From NCBI GenBank assembly GCA_045540815.1, contig JAZQHY010000015.1:1-60618 (forward strand): a DNA stretch of 60,618 nucleotides, in the 5' to 3' direction. This stretch comes from JAZQHR01 sp045540815. GTDB taxonomy: Bacteria > Bacillota > Clostridia > UMGS1810. The notes under the pieces were generated by a model, which saw only the letters and a list, made by a program, of their open reading frames with translations, searched no databases and had not been told where the DNA came from. Below are positions 22,055-29,739 of the stretch, piece after piece (position 1 is the stretch's first letter; each line of letters begins with the position of its first letter). A program made the position numbers and the translations under genes.

Positions 22055-24514
22055 TTACTTTTTTAGTCCCAATATTTCAGCAGATTTGTCTCTCATCTGA
22101 TACTTTAATATCTTACCTGCCGCATTCATAGGGAACTCGTCGACAAACAAGAAATATCTTGGAACTTTGTGCCTTGCAATAGATGCATTACCAAATTCTC
22201 GCATTTCATTTTCGTCTGCTGTTTCACCCTTATGAAGAATAATCCACGCACAACATTCCTCGCCGTATCTCTCGTCAGGAACACCTACTACCTGAACGTC
22301 ACGCACCTTTGGATTTGTAAGATAAAATTCTTCGATTTCACGAGGGTATAGGTTTTCACCGCCGCGGATAATCATATCCTTAAGTCTGCCTGTTACCTTG
22401 TAGTAACCATCGGGAGTTCTCATACAAATATCACCTGAATGAAGCCATCCGTCCTTGTCTATAGCCTGTGCAGTTGCCTCGGGCATTTTGTAATAGCCCT
22501 TCATAATATTAAATCCGCGAGCCACAAACTCACCGCTCTCGCCGTCAGGTAATTCCTCACCTGTTTCAGGGTCTATAATCCTGCACTCAACTCCAGGGAA
22601 GGCACTTCCAACTGTTTCAACTCTGTGGTCAAGGTCTTCGTTTACCTCACCCATAGTACAACCAGGCGATGCCTCCGTCTGTCCATAAACGGAAATAATC
22701 TCGCGCATATTCATTTCTACAGATGCTCGGCGCATTAAGTCTGCCGGACAGTTTGCGCCTGCCATAATACCAGTACGCATATATGAAAAGTCTGTTTTGG
22801 CAAAATCAGGATGGTTAAACATTGCAATAAACATTGTCGGCACACCGTTAAAGCAAGTAATGTGCTCGTCGTTTACACAAGCAAGTGACGATTTTGGTGA
22901 AAAATACGGAATAGGACAAAGAGTTCCGCCGTGAGTCATCATAGATGTCATTGAAAGCACCATACCAAAGCAGTGGAACATTGGCACCTGTATCATCATA
23001 CGGTCAGCAGTAGAAAGGTCCATTCTGTCACCAATTGTTTTACCATTGTTTACAATATTTCTGTGTGTAAGCATAACACCCTTAGGGAAACCCGTAGTGC
23101 CCGATGTATACTGCATATTACATACATCATCAGGCTTAACAAGTGATGCACGTCTGCGAACTTCTTCTCTTGGAACAAGCGATGAACGTGAAAGCATTTC
23201 TTCCCATGTTAAGCAGCCCTGCATTGAGAAGCCTGCAGTTACTACATTACGCAAAAACGGAAGGTTTTTCGAATATAGCGGCTCTCCGGGTGTTAGATTT
23301 TCAAGTTCAGGACAAAGCTCCTGAATAATCTCTTTATAGTTTATATCCTTGCAGTACTCAATCATAACAAGAGTATGAGTATCCGACTGCTTTAAAAGAT
23401 ACTCTATTTCGTGAATTTTGTACGCTGTGTTTACAGTTACAAGCACTGCACCGATTTTTGTTGTAGCCCAGAATGTAATAAACCACTGCGGTATATTTGT
23501 TGCCCAAACGGCTACGTGGTCTCCGGCTTTTACACCAAGCGATATAAGTGCTGCTGCGCACTCGTCAACATCACGTCTGAACTGCTCATAAGTTCTTGTA
23601 TAATCAAGTGTTGGATACTTAAAAGCATACTGGTCAGGGTAGTTTTCTACCATTGTGTCAAGCACATCTGAAAAAGTCGCATCAATTACATCATACTTTT
23701 TCCACACAAAAGTACCCGACTTATCTCTGTTGTAATACGCGTGGTCAAAATCCTTTTTCTCACGGCGAAGTGATGACATATAGTTTGCAAAATGAGTAAG
23801 AACGATATCAGCATCATTTATTTCCTCGTTCCACGCCACGCATACAAATCCTTCAAAATTAAGCGAAGAAAGTGCATTTACTAAATTCTCAACAGGAAGC
23901 TCACCCTCGCCTATAAGTACTGTCTTTCCGTCTTTCATATCGCCAAGGCGGACATACTTTATGTAAGCGCCAAGTGTTTTGATAGTTGTTTCAGCTGTTT
24001 CTCCCGCACCGAAATATGTGCCCCTTACGTTCCATGAAGCACCGATAGCTGCAGACGAAAAGAAATTAATTATATCAATAACATTTTCTGTGTACGAAAG
24101 AAAACCTACTGTTTCAAATAGTATCATTACGTCGGCTTTTTCAGCACGTTTTATCGCATCTGAAAGCTTTTCTTTAAGCACGTCAAACGAGGTTTCATTT
24201 TCCACGCGCACTAGTACATACGACACACCGGCACTTGCAGCCATATCAACGTATTTGGTTACAGTTTCGGAAGTTACCACATCACTTTCAACAGAGTCAG
24301 GCAAACGAAGTGCAGACACTGAAAGATTTCTGTTTATAAGCTTTCTTTTTGCATCTGCTACGCGGTCACGACGAAGAATGCTGTCATAATGCTCTCTGCG
24401 TTCTTTTATAGCATCATATATTTCAAAACCTGCAAAACCATAATCATAAGTATATCGGCATATATCAAGGAACGATGCACGGCTCACATTTTTAGTTGAA
24501 AATACAATCTTCAT
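22055..24514 (-). CDS. Sugar isomerase-like TIM barrel fused to acyl-CoA synthetase
   Basis: 819 aa from the ATG at 24514 (GAGGAGG eight bases upstream inside the preceding gene). Residues 1-~250 form a xylose isomerase/AP endonuclease 2-like TIM barrel (FAGFEIYDA, MILFETVGF with the metal-site-like E, GEGELPVENLVNAL). Residues ~275-819 are a complete ANL-family AMP-binding enzyme: TSGTTGFPKG (AMP loop), YGQTEASP, GWLHSGDIC, GRLKDMIIRGGENLYP hinge and the C-terminal Lys in NAAGKILKYQ. The synthetase part resembles medium-chain acyl-CoA ligases (FadD/AcsF-type). It follows the LeuA-like gene by one base, so both are translated from one Leu T-box-controlled mRNA. The fused barrel has most glutamates expected for metal binding, but the substrate is unknown. 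Confidence 0.85.
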   Translation of the reverse strand: MKIVFSTKNVSRASFLDICRYTYDYGFAGFEIYDAIKERREHYDSILRRDRVADAKRKLINRNLSVSALRLPDSVESDVVTSETVTKYVDMAASAGVSYVLVRVENETSFDVLKEKLSDAIKRAEKADVMILFETVGFLSYTENVIDIINFFSSAAIGASWNVRGTYFGAGETAETTIKTLGAYIKYVRLGDMKDGKTVLIGEGELPVENLVNALSSLNFEGFVCVAWNEEINDADIVLTHFANYMSSLRREKKDFDHAYYNRDKSGTFVWKKYDVIDATFSDVLDTMVENYPDQYAFKYPTLDYTRTYEQFRRDVDECAAALISLGVKAGDHVAVWATNIPQWFITFWATTKIGAVLVTVNTAYKIHEIEYLLKQSDTHTLVMIEYCKDINYKEIIQELCPELENLTPGEPLYSKNLPFLRNVVTAGFSMQGCLTWEEMLSRSSLVPREEVRRRASLVKPDDVCNMQYTSGTTGFPKGVMLTHRNIVNNGKTIGDRMDLSTADRMMIQVPMFHCFGMVLSMTSMMTHGGTLCPIPYFSPKSSLACVNDEHITCFNGVPTMFIAMFNHPDFAKTDFSYMRTGIMAGANCPADLMRRASVEMNMREIISVYGQTEASPGCTMGEVNEDLDHRVETVGSAFPGVECRIIDPETGEELPDGESGEFVARGFNIMKGYYKMPEATAQAIDKDGWLHSGDICMRTPDGYYKVTGRLKDMIIRGGENLYPREIEEFYLTNPKVRDVQVVGVPDERYGEECCAWIILHKGETADENEMREFGNASIARHKVPRYFLFVDEFPMNAAGKILKYQMRDKSAEILGLKK

Positions 24515-24515
24515 A

Positions 24516-25904
24516 TTATGCCTCCTCAAATACTATTTTGTTAAGCGCATTAACATATGCTCTTATACTTGCAGCAACAATATCTGCTGAAATGCCATTT
24601 CCTGAATAAAGCTTTCCATTGTTGCGAAGTCTTACGACAGCTGAGCCAAGAGCCTCTTTACCCTCTGTTACCGACTGAACCTGAAAATCGTCAAGCTCAT
24701 AGTGGTAACCAATGCACTGCTCTATAGCACGAAATGCCGAGTCTATAGGGCCATCGCCTGTGCTTACACCACAAATGATTTCATCGTTACACTTTAATGT
24801 AACCTGTGACATAGAACCTGTAACGTTAGATGAGTTTGTAGTGTAGCTTTCAAGGTGGTATGTTGAAGGTGCCTGCATAGCAGAGCTTGCAACAAGTGCT
24901 TCAAATTCCTTTGCACCTACTGCGTCCTTCTTTTCGCATACCTGCATTAGCGCTTTATATACATTTCCAATATCCGACTCCGAAAGGTCGTAGCCCAAAA
25001 CCTTTGCGAAATTTGCAATCTGGTCTAGTGTTGAATCAGCATCAAGAAGAATTTTCTTCTTATCACTTACAGTTTTTTCATTTTCATATACGTCGTGGTT
25101 TATGCTTGCAAGCATATCGTCTATGCTTGCGTGAATCTTTGTGTTGTTAAGTCCTGTTTCAGCACCAAGCTGAGCACTGCATGCAACTACTGCATCGGAA
25201 AATTCACCTGTAATAAGTGCATCTTTTCCTGCCATAGCACATTTAATTCCATCAGCGCCCTCTTTAATTGCTGCAAATGCTGAAGCAACACCCATATTTA
25301 TGCGGTCAGATACCTGAACATATACAGGAATGCTTACCGCCTCTTTTACCATCTTTACAAGTGCTGCAATCTCTTCAGGAAGAGATGCACCTGCATCGTC
25401 GCAAAGTGTGATAATACCCGCGCCGTTTTTCTCTGCCTCTTTCGCCGCATTAACGATAAAATCAGCATCAGCTCTTGTAGCATCAAGCGCTGAAAATTCT
25501 ACATCATCGCAGAAGCTTTTGGCAGCCTTTACAAGCTCGCCAATCTTTGTAATCATCTTATCAGCTTTAATATGATATGTATATTCCATCTGAACAGTAG
25601 ATGTAGGAAGTTCAACCTGAAGGCGAGGTTTTTTTGCATCCTTAATACATTCCCATGCATCCTTAACTCTATCTATATCAAATCCTACAGGGATAGCAAC
25701 CGATGCATTCTGAATATTCTGTGAAATAGTTTTATATACAATAGTATCTTCACGAAGATTTTTTATTGGGGCAAGCTCAACGGCATCTGCACCGAGTAAG
25801 TCCGCACAAGCAGCAATAGCTGTTTTTTCCCTGAACAGCAGTGCAACCTCACGCTCCATTGAAAGCTTTTTAAGTGTAATGTCAGTAGTGCTTAGTTTTT
25901 TCAT
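24516..25904 (-). CDS. LeuA-fold protein lacking catalytic residues, with LeuA dimer domain
   Basis: 462 aa from the ATG at 25904 (AAAGGGG eight bases upstream; real LeuA is ~510-520). Residues 1-~270 follow the isopropylmalate synthase TIM barrel and ~330-462 are the LeuA regulatory domain (VTLKCNDEIICGVSTGDGPIDSA, YELDDFQVQSVTEGKEALG). The catalytic positions are gone: the TLRDGEQ motif reads TLKKLSM, the SAEDATR glutamate is Leu (SALDATR), and the HCHDDLG metal site reads VQVSDRI. The central HxDG region is also absent. It therefore cannot use the known mechanism and may be a leucine-sensing partner of the downstream fusion protein, or an enzyme with a new reaction. A Leu T-box precedes it. 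Confidence 0.8.
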   Translation of the reverse strand: MKKLSTTDITLKKLSMEREVALLFREKTAIAACADLLGADAVELAPIKNLREDTIVYKTISQNIQNASVAIPVGFDIDRVKDAWECIKDAKKPRLQVELPTSTVQMEYTYHIKADKMITKIGELVKAAKSFCDDVEFSALDATRADADFIVNAAKEAEKNGAGIITLCDDAGASLPEEIAALVKMVKEAVSIPVYVQVSDRINMGVASAFAAIKEGADGIKCAMAGKDALITGEFSDAVVACSAQLGAETGLNNTKIHASIDDMLASINHDVYENEKTVSDKKKILLDADSTLDQIANFAKVLGYDLSESDIGNVYKALMQVCEKKDAVGAKEFEALVASSAMQAPSTYHLESYTTNSSNVTGSMSQVTLKCNDEIICGVSTGDGPIDSAFRAIEQCIGYHYELDDFQVQSVTEGKEALGSAVVRLRNNGKLYSGNGISADIVAASIRAYVNALNKIVFEEA

Positions 25905-25950
25905 TTCAAAAACCCCTTTCAAAATATATAAATATAGAAATATTTACCAA

Positions 25951-26230
25951 CAAAAAAACGTTCCCGTCTCATTGTCGATTCAAAGAGACGAAAACGTATA
26001 ATGCTAATGTTTCCGCGGTACCACTCTTCTTCATCCGTATTGGATGCACCTTAGATGCTAACACATCTTAACTCTGTAACGGGAGTTCCCGTCTGCCCCT
26101 ACTTTTTTCATTTCACAGCAGCCACTCCGCGGTGAGTTCTGCAAACCTCTCCCAATGCCTCGCACCACCCGCCATCTCTCTCAAGGCCAAAGTACTTTGC
26201 GTACTATTCCGCTTCACAGTGTTCATATTA
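25951..26230 (-). promoter_or_regulatory. T-box leader, leucine specifier (CUC)
   Basis: The conserved T-box sequence GTGGTACCGCGG lies at 26013-26024 (minus strand). Stem I has the AGAGAGATGG and GGTGCGAGGC features. The specifier loop reads GAACTCACC, giving codon CTC at 26134-26136, that is Leu. The competing terminator pairs 25985-25997 with 25958-25970 (13 bp with two G-U) and ends in T7. Uncharged tRNA-Leu would favour the antiterminator and switch on the LeuA-like gene and the fusion gene. Confidence 0.9.
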
Positions 26231-26236
26231 AAAGTA

Positions 26237-26265
26237 ATTTTACCACATACTTTTTTATTTGTCAA
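26237..26265 (-). promoter_or_regulatory. Promoter of the T-box operon
   Basis: TTGACA (26260-26265), 17-bp spacer, TAAAAT (26237-26242). Confidence 0.8.
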
Positions 26266-26299
26266 TATATTTTTAAAATTTTTTATATCAAGCTCGCCA

Positions 26300-26328
26300 T
26301 TGACAATTGTCGAATTTTATGATATCTT
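26300..26328 (+). promoter_or_regulatory. Promoter of the thiT riboswitch transcript
   Basis: TTGACA (26300-26305), 17-bp spacer, TATCTT (26323-26328). Confidence 0.7.
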
Positions 26329-26339
26329 GGTATAAACTG

Positions 26340-26430
26340 AATATGCGGGGAGCTTTCAAAAAGGCTGAGAGGGAATTGTGCATTCCGACCCATGAACCTG
26401 ATACGGATAATGCCGGCGTAGGAATATATT
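26340..26430 (+). promoter_or_regulatory. TPP riboswitch (THI box)
   Basis: The conserved blocks GGGGAGC, GGCTGAGAGGG, GACCCATGAACCTGATA and GGATAATGCCGGCGTAGG are all present in order and spacing. It is followed by the expression-platform terminator at 26449-26480 and then thiT, so thiamine pyrophosphate should switch thiT off. Confidence 0.97.
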
Positions 26431-26448
26431 TTAAATTGCAATTTTTTC

Positions 26449-26480
26449 GGAGATTATCTTTTTAGGTAATCTCCTTTTTA
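26449..26480 (+). terminator. Attenuator of the TPP riboswitch
   Basis: GGAGATTATC (26449-26458) / GGTAATCTCC (26465-26474), a 10-bp stem with one G-U, followed by T5. Confidence 0.85.
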
Positions 26481-26539
26481 TATTCAATCCAAAATCTCAA
26501 GTTCTGTATTCAGTTAATTTTTACATAAGGAGTGTTTTT

Positions 26540-27094
26540 ATGACAAAAACCAAAAAATTAACTTTATCAGCTGTTCTAACAGCAATGGCACTTGCACTTA
26601 TACTTATCTCCAAGCAATTGCCTGCCCCTTGGACACAAGGCGGATACATTACACTCGGAAGTATGGTTCCAATAATTCTGGTTTCAGTAATCTTAGGCAC
26701 AAAATGGGGACTTGCATCAGGATTTGTTTTTTCGCTTATCCAGATGATGACCGACTTTTATCTTCCGCCTGCAACAACCTTTTTAAGCTTCATAGGCGTT
26801 ATAATGCTTGATTATGTAATCGCATTTACAGTACTTGGTCTAGCAGGATTTTTTGTAAAACTAATGGGGAATAAACCTTGGGCTATCCCCTTAAGCGGAA
26901 CAATAGTAACAGGATTAAGATACGTAATGCACGTGCTGTCGGGTCTTCTTATATGGGGAGCATTTGCCGATACCGACTGCATACCATTGTATGCCCTTAT
27001 CTACAACGGCTCATATATGATACCTGAAATGATTATCACAACTGTAGTCCTAGCAATCATTGCACCAAAAATAAAGAAAAAATTTAATGTATGA
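26540..27094 (+). CDS. thiT: Thiamine ECF transporter S component
   Basis: 184 aa with six membrane segments. PWTQGGYITLGSMVPIILVS and KWGLASGFVFSLIQMMTDFY are typical ThiT positions, and WGAFADTD with YNGSYMIPEMIITTVVLAII closes the protein. It binds thiamine at the membrane and uses a shared EcfAA'T module; an ecfA1-ecfA2-ecfT set is encoded at 52.9-55.5 kb in this window. AAGGAG precedes the ATG. Control by the TPP riboswitch confirms the role. Confidence 0.95.
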   Translation: MTKTKKLTLSAVLTAMALALILISKQLPAPWTQGGYITLGSMVPIILVSVILGTKWGLASGFVFSLIQMMTDFYLPPATTFLSFIGVIMLDYVIAFTVLGLAGFFVKLMGNKPWAIPLSGTIVTGLRYVMHVLSGLLIWGAFADTDCIPLYALIYNGSYMIPEMIITTVVLAIIAPKIKKKFNV

Positions 27095-27116
27095 TAATTA
27101 AAGATTAATTTGGAAA

Positions 27117-27158
27117 CCAAAAACAAGGAGGACACTTTTTAGAAAGTGTCCTTTTGGT
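27117..27158 (+). terminator. Terminator of thiT
   Basis: AGGACACTTT...AAAGTGTCCT hairpin with an outer AAACCAAAA/TTTTGGTTT extension. Confidence 0.75.
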
Positions 27159-27163
27159 TTAAA

Positions 27164-27185
27164 TTTCACGTTTATAATGGATGCA
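27164..27185. repeat. 22-bp dispersed repeat, copy 2
   Basis: Differs from 15321-15342 at two of 22 positions. It lies just beyond the thiT terminator. The remaining bases up to 27225 hold nothing I recognise. Confidence 0.5.
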
Positions 27186-27225
27186 TAGTGTTTTAAGCCG
27201 ATAAAAACCCGATTTAAATAACGCC

Positions 27226-27459
27226 TTAAAAGTCATGGCGACAACCGGCATCAATTTTATATTTTTCAAATATACATACAATCTCTTCTATTGCATCGAA
27301 ATCAGAATAATTTTCATCTTTAATTACTTTTTGTATTTCGGACAGCATCTGCACGGCAGTTGAATCTGCAATTTGCGACGCATTAATTTCAAAATCCTCG
27401 ATTCTGCAGTTTATAAAATCGGATATGTAGCTTTTTAGAAGTTCAACTTTTACATTCAT
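27226..27459 (-). CDS. 77-aa orphan protein behind a structured RNA
   Basis: The start is the ATG at 27459 with AAGGGG upstream. The frame is open for 40 more codons, but those lie in the folded leader. The protein is acidic and helical (LLKSYISDFINCRIEDFEIN, then two more predicted helices) with two internal cysteines, and ends with a distinctive GCRHDF. Similar small proteins ending in a (C/R)HDF-type tail seem to recur in clostridia, but I know no function. Its ribosome binding site lies immediately after a UUCG-loop terminator, so expression should depend on antitermination or read-through in the RNA at 27478-27637. Confidence 0.65.
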   Translation of the reverse strand: MNVKVELLKSYISDFINCRIEDFEINASQIADSTAVQMLSEIQKVIKDENYSDFDAIEEIVCIFEKYKIDAGCRHDF

Positions 27460-27477
27460 TTCTTTACCCCTTAAATT

Positions 27478-27637
27478 AAAAAAGTGCGCAGCCGAAGCTA
27501 CGCACGAAAAATGCATAACTCCGCTTGCTGCGACACAAGTTTCGACCAATTCCAAGGAATGCGAAAACAGAGCGTGCATTTTTACCGAAATAAAAAATAC
27601 ACCCTTGGTAATTGGCTAATATTAACTTGTGTCGCAG
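27478..27637 (-). ncRNA. Long folded leader RNA with terminator, unidentified class
   Basis: Starts next to a consensus-like promoter and is about 160 nt. Closing stem: 27624-27637 with 27528-27541 (14 bp, perfect). Second stem: 27603-27615 with 27546-27557. Apical hairpin: 27593-27602 with 27574-27583. Then a 9-bp hairpin with a UUCG loop (27484-27505) and T6 (27478-27483) makes a terminator 18 bases before the 77-aa gene. 27507-27515 is exactly complementary to 27575-27583, so an alternative pairing would open the apical hairpin. This has the layout of a riboswitch or attenuator, or of an sRNA gene. It matches no class I can name. Confidence 0.65.
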
Positions 27638-27641
27638 TTAC

Positions 27642-27670
27642 AGTATAGCATATTAAGGTATAAATTGCAA
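27642..27670 (-). promoter_or_regulatory. Promoter of the structured RNA / 77-aa gene
   Basis: TTGCAA (27665-27670), 17-bp spacer, TATACT (27642-27647). The predicted start at about 27635 coincides with the base of the long stem. Confidence 0.75.
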
Positions 27671-27733
27671 GAAAAAAGACGGATTTCTTTTTTGAAATCT
27701 GTCTTTTTTGGAAAAGTAAACCATTGAGATAGT

Positions 27734-28096
27734 TTAGCCTTGATTTTTCTTTGCTGTGTTTATTGAAGAAATCAATACTCTTTTTATTTCAAGACAATCT
27801 TTAAGCAAAGACTCACACTCTTCGTTTGTCAGCACTTCTGATTTGACAAGCAATCTCAACCAATATTCAGTTTCAGCAGTTTCTTTTAACGATATATGTA
27901 ATTTAGATATAAAGTCAGCCTTGCTTTGTCCGTAATTGGCCTCATTGATGTTTGCACCGATGCTCGTACCACTTCTAACTATTTGTTTTGATATAATTGT
28001 TTCCCTTTTATCCTTAACAAGATATCTTTGCAACTTAATTATCCTTGCTGCAAAATCTATTGATTTTTCGATTAAAATATTTTCTTTCACTTTCAT
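27734..28096 (-). CDS. Four-helix bundle (S23-type) protein
   Basis: 120 aa from the ATG at 28096 (GGTG upstream). KSIDFAARIIKL, IISKQIVRSGTSIGANINEA and FISKLHISLKETAETEYWLRLL are the conserved blocks of proteins encoded in 23S rRNA intervening sequences and of free-standing relatives. No rRNA is nearby, so this is a stand-alone copy. It sits between a repeat and the structured-RNA locus. Related free-standing proteins are linked to retroelements (diversity-generating), but no reverse transcriptase is present here. Confidence 0.85.
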   Translation of the reverse strand: MKVKENILIEKSIDFAARIIKLQRYLVKDKRETIISKQIVRSGTSIGANINEANYGQSKADFISKLHISLKETAETEYWLRLLVKSEVLTNEECESLLKDCLEIKRVLISSINTAKKNQG

Positions 28097-28128
28097 CACC
28101 AATTATATTGTATCATCATTTTTAAAGA

Positions 28129-28240
28129 ATTTCAATTATTAATTATTCATCAGCCGAAGGCGATTTCATCATTCATTATTCATTAAAAAATCCTGTCATA
28201 TTTAATGAATGATGAATATTGAATAATGAAAAATGAATAA
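28129..28240. repeat. AT-rich inverted-repeat element
   Basis: TTCATCATTCATT (28165-28177) is the exact reverse complement of 28204-28216. Both flanks are rich in ATTCATTATTCAT-type words on opposite strands. Found between the four-helix gene and the tRNA operon terminator; it resembles a miniature intergenic repeat. Confidence 0.5.
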
Positions 28241-28253
28241 TACAAAACAAAAA

Positions 28254-28272
28254 ACCCTATCTTTCGACAGGA
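28254..28272 (-). terminator. Terminator of the tRNA operon
   Basis: TCCTGTC-GAAA-GATAGGG on the minus strand followed by TTTTTTG, 11 bases after tRNA-Cys. Confidence 0.85.
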
Positions 28273-28282
28273 TTTTTTGTTT

Positions 28283-28357
28283 TGGAGGCGCCAACCAGAT
28301 TTGAACTGGTGAATAAAAGTTTTGCAGACTTCTGCCTTACCACTTGGCTATGGCGCC
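28283..28357 (-). tRNA. tRNA-Cys (GCA)
   Basis: Cloverleaf complete: acceptor GGCGCC(A)/(T)GGCGCC, anticodon loop CTGCAAA, T loop TTCAAAT, U73 and encoded CCA. Last in the five-tRNA operon. Confidence 0.97.
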
Positions 28358-28454
28358 ATATTTAATTATACTTTTCAAAATGCGAAACTATTACGCATTT
28401 ATTTAAAAGATAAATTGAAAGACGCATATAACATACGTCTTTCAATTTATCATT

Positions 28455-28529
28455 TGGAGCGGAAGACGAGATTCGAACTCGCGACGTTCACCTTGGCAAG
28501 GTGACGCTCTACCACTGAGCCACTCCCGC
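28455..28529 (-). tRNA. tRNA-Gly (GCC)
   Basis: Anticodon loop TTGCCAA between CACC/GGTG, T loop TTCGAAT, encoded CCA. Fourth in the operon. The 97 bases to tRNA-Cys contain a long imperfect stem (TGAAAGACGTATG...ACGTCTTTCAATT) that may be a processing signal. Confidence 0.97.
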
Positions 28530-28536
28530 ATAAAAA

Positions 28537-28612
28537 TGGTGCCTCCGGGCGGAATCGAACCACCGACACGGGGATTTTCAGTCCCCTGCTCTACCTACTG
28601 AGCTACAGAGGC
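28537..28612 (-). tRNA. tRNA-Phe (GAA)
   Basis: Anticodon loop CTGAAAA between GGGGA/TCCCC, T loop TTCGATT, A73 and encoded CCA. Third in the operon. Confidence 0.97.
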
Positions 28613-28653
28613 TAATAATCTCAAAAAGGCGTTTAGCCTAATTGAGATATTAA

Positions 28654-28730
28654 TGGCGATCCGGAAGGGGCTCGAACCCTCGACCTCCAGCGTGACAGGC
28701 TGGCATTCTAACCAACTGAACTACCGGACC
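28654..28730 (-). tRNA. tRNA-Asp (GTC)
   Basis: Anticodon loop CTGTCAC, T loop TTCGAGC, G73 and encoded CCA. Second in the operon. A hairpin TCTCAA...TTGAGA (about 28619-28647) lies between it and tRNA-Phe. Confidence 0.97.
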
Positions 28731-28752
28731 GTATGAAGTTTTAAAAAGAAAG

Positions 28753-28828
28753 TGGTGGGAACAATAGGGCTCGAACCTATGACCCTCTGCTTGTAAGGCA
28801 GATGCTCTCCCAGCTGAGCTATGCTCCC
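28753..28828 (-). tRNA. tRNA-Val (TAC)
   Basis: Anticodon loop CTTACAA between TCTGC/GCAGA, T loop TTCGAGC, A73 and encoded CCA. First in the operon. Confidence 0.97.
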
Positions 28829-28857
28829 ATACATTCTCTCGTCAAACGACATTAGTT

Positions 28858-28886
28858 AGTATATCCTTTTTTCGCTAAAATGTCAA
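28858..28886 (-). promoter_or_regulatory. Promoter of the tRNA operon
   Basis: TTGACA (28881-28886), 17-bp spacer, TATACT (28858-28863), about 24 bases before tRNA-Val. Confidence 0.85.
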
Positions 28887-28944
28887 TACTTTTTTTGAAA
28901 TTTTTTAAAAATTTTTTTAATTTACAATTTTCACCTTAAAATCA

Positions 28945-28973
28945 TTGATTAAATATCCGTTTTTTTGTATAAT
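28945..28973 (+). promoter_or_regulatory. Promoter of the CpXC-pfp pair
   Basis: TTGATT (28945-28950), 17-bp spacer, TATAAT (28968-28973). Confidence 0.75.
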
Positions 28974-29001
28974 AAAGGTATAACTAAAAAAGGAAAATTT
29001 T

Positions 29002-29739
29002 ATGGCTGAATATATTCAAAACGATACCGGTGTGTGTCCGTACTGCAAACGCCGTATACATACCACATACAACAAAGTGTTAAACCTTACCTATCGTAAG
29101 GATTTGCAAAAACAGATAAATCTTGAAACGCTAAACACATCTACCTGCCTTTTCTGCGATGAAGTGTTTAGGTTTGAAACGGAGATTTTTGCATTTGACC
29201 TTGAAAATAAATATGCTATCATCGTGAACAAAGAAGGCACAGAAGTTTATTATTCGCATCTTCGAAAAGATATATACGCACTTGCGTTTGGCGATGAGTT
29301 TAAACTTCGCTTTGTAAACACCTGTCTTGAAATGATAGAAAAAGTGCGACTTTTTAATCTTTCCCTCGACGACAGACAGATTGAAATATCAAAGCAATTT
29401 TATTTTGCAGATATAATGGACAATTTACCCGAGCATCACAGATTTTTGTTTACAGATATAAATGGTGATAACCTTACCTTTACACTATATGACGACCATG
29501 ACAATGCGGTGCATACTGAAACAATAAATAAATCTGTACTTGATGATATATGTGTAAATACGCAAAGCACCAATTCGCCATTTGCCGTATATGAAAAGAT
29601 AAATGGCATTTGGGCAAAAGACTATTTAAACGGAGGAAATGTAAATGAGCAATGCATTAGTAGGACAATCAGGAGGACCGACAGTTGCGATAAACGCATC
29701 TCTTGCAGGCGTTATCGAAGGTGTGATTGGAACAGATAA
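29002..29739 (+). CDS. CpXC domain protein
   Basis: 245 aa. N-terminal zinc-ribbon-like CpXC domain: CPYCKRR (12-18), a middle helix, then CLFCDEVF (49-56) and strands ending KYAIIVN. The rest is helical and unassigned. AAAAGGA precedes the ATG. The frame overlaps the pfp start by 95 bases; the overlapped tail (after about residue 213) is basic and Cys/Arg-rich and does not look like the rest, so the native stop may have been lost. The function is unknown. Confidence 0.75.
   Translation: MAEYIQNDTGVCPYCKRRIHTTYNKVLNLTYRKDLQKQINLETLNTSTCLFCDEVFRFETEIFAFDLENKYAIIVNKEGTEVYYSHLRKDIYALAFGDEFKLRFVNTCLEMIEKVRLFNLSLDDRQIEISKQFYFADIMDNLPEHHRFLFTDINGDNLTFTLYDDHDNAVHTETINKSVLDDICVNTQSTNSPFAVYEKINGIWAKDYLNGGNVNEQCISRTIRRTDSCDKRISCRRYRRCDWNR

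Noticed and set aside
24516..25904. Normal 2-isopropylmalate synthase (leuA)
   Set aside because: The conserved catalytic and metal-binding residues are replaced and the chain is ~50 residues short.
27460..27579. Longer N terminus for the 77-aa protein
   Set aside because: Those codons overlap the terminator and folded leader, and the ATG at 27459 has the AAGGGG site.
27478..27637. 6S RNA, T-box or TPP riboswitch at this locus
   Set aside because: No T-box or THI-box sequences are present, and the structure lacks the large central bubble of 6S RNA.
27734..28096. Part of a 23S rRNA intervening sequence
   Set aside because: No rRNA sequence flanks the gene.
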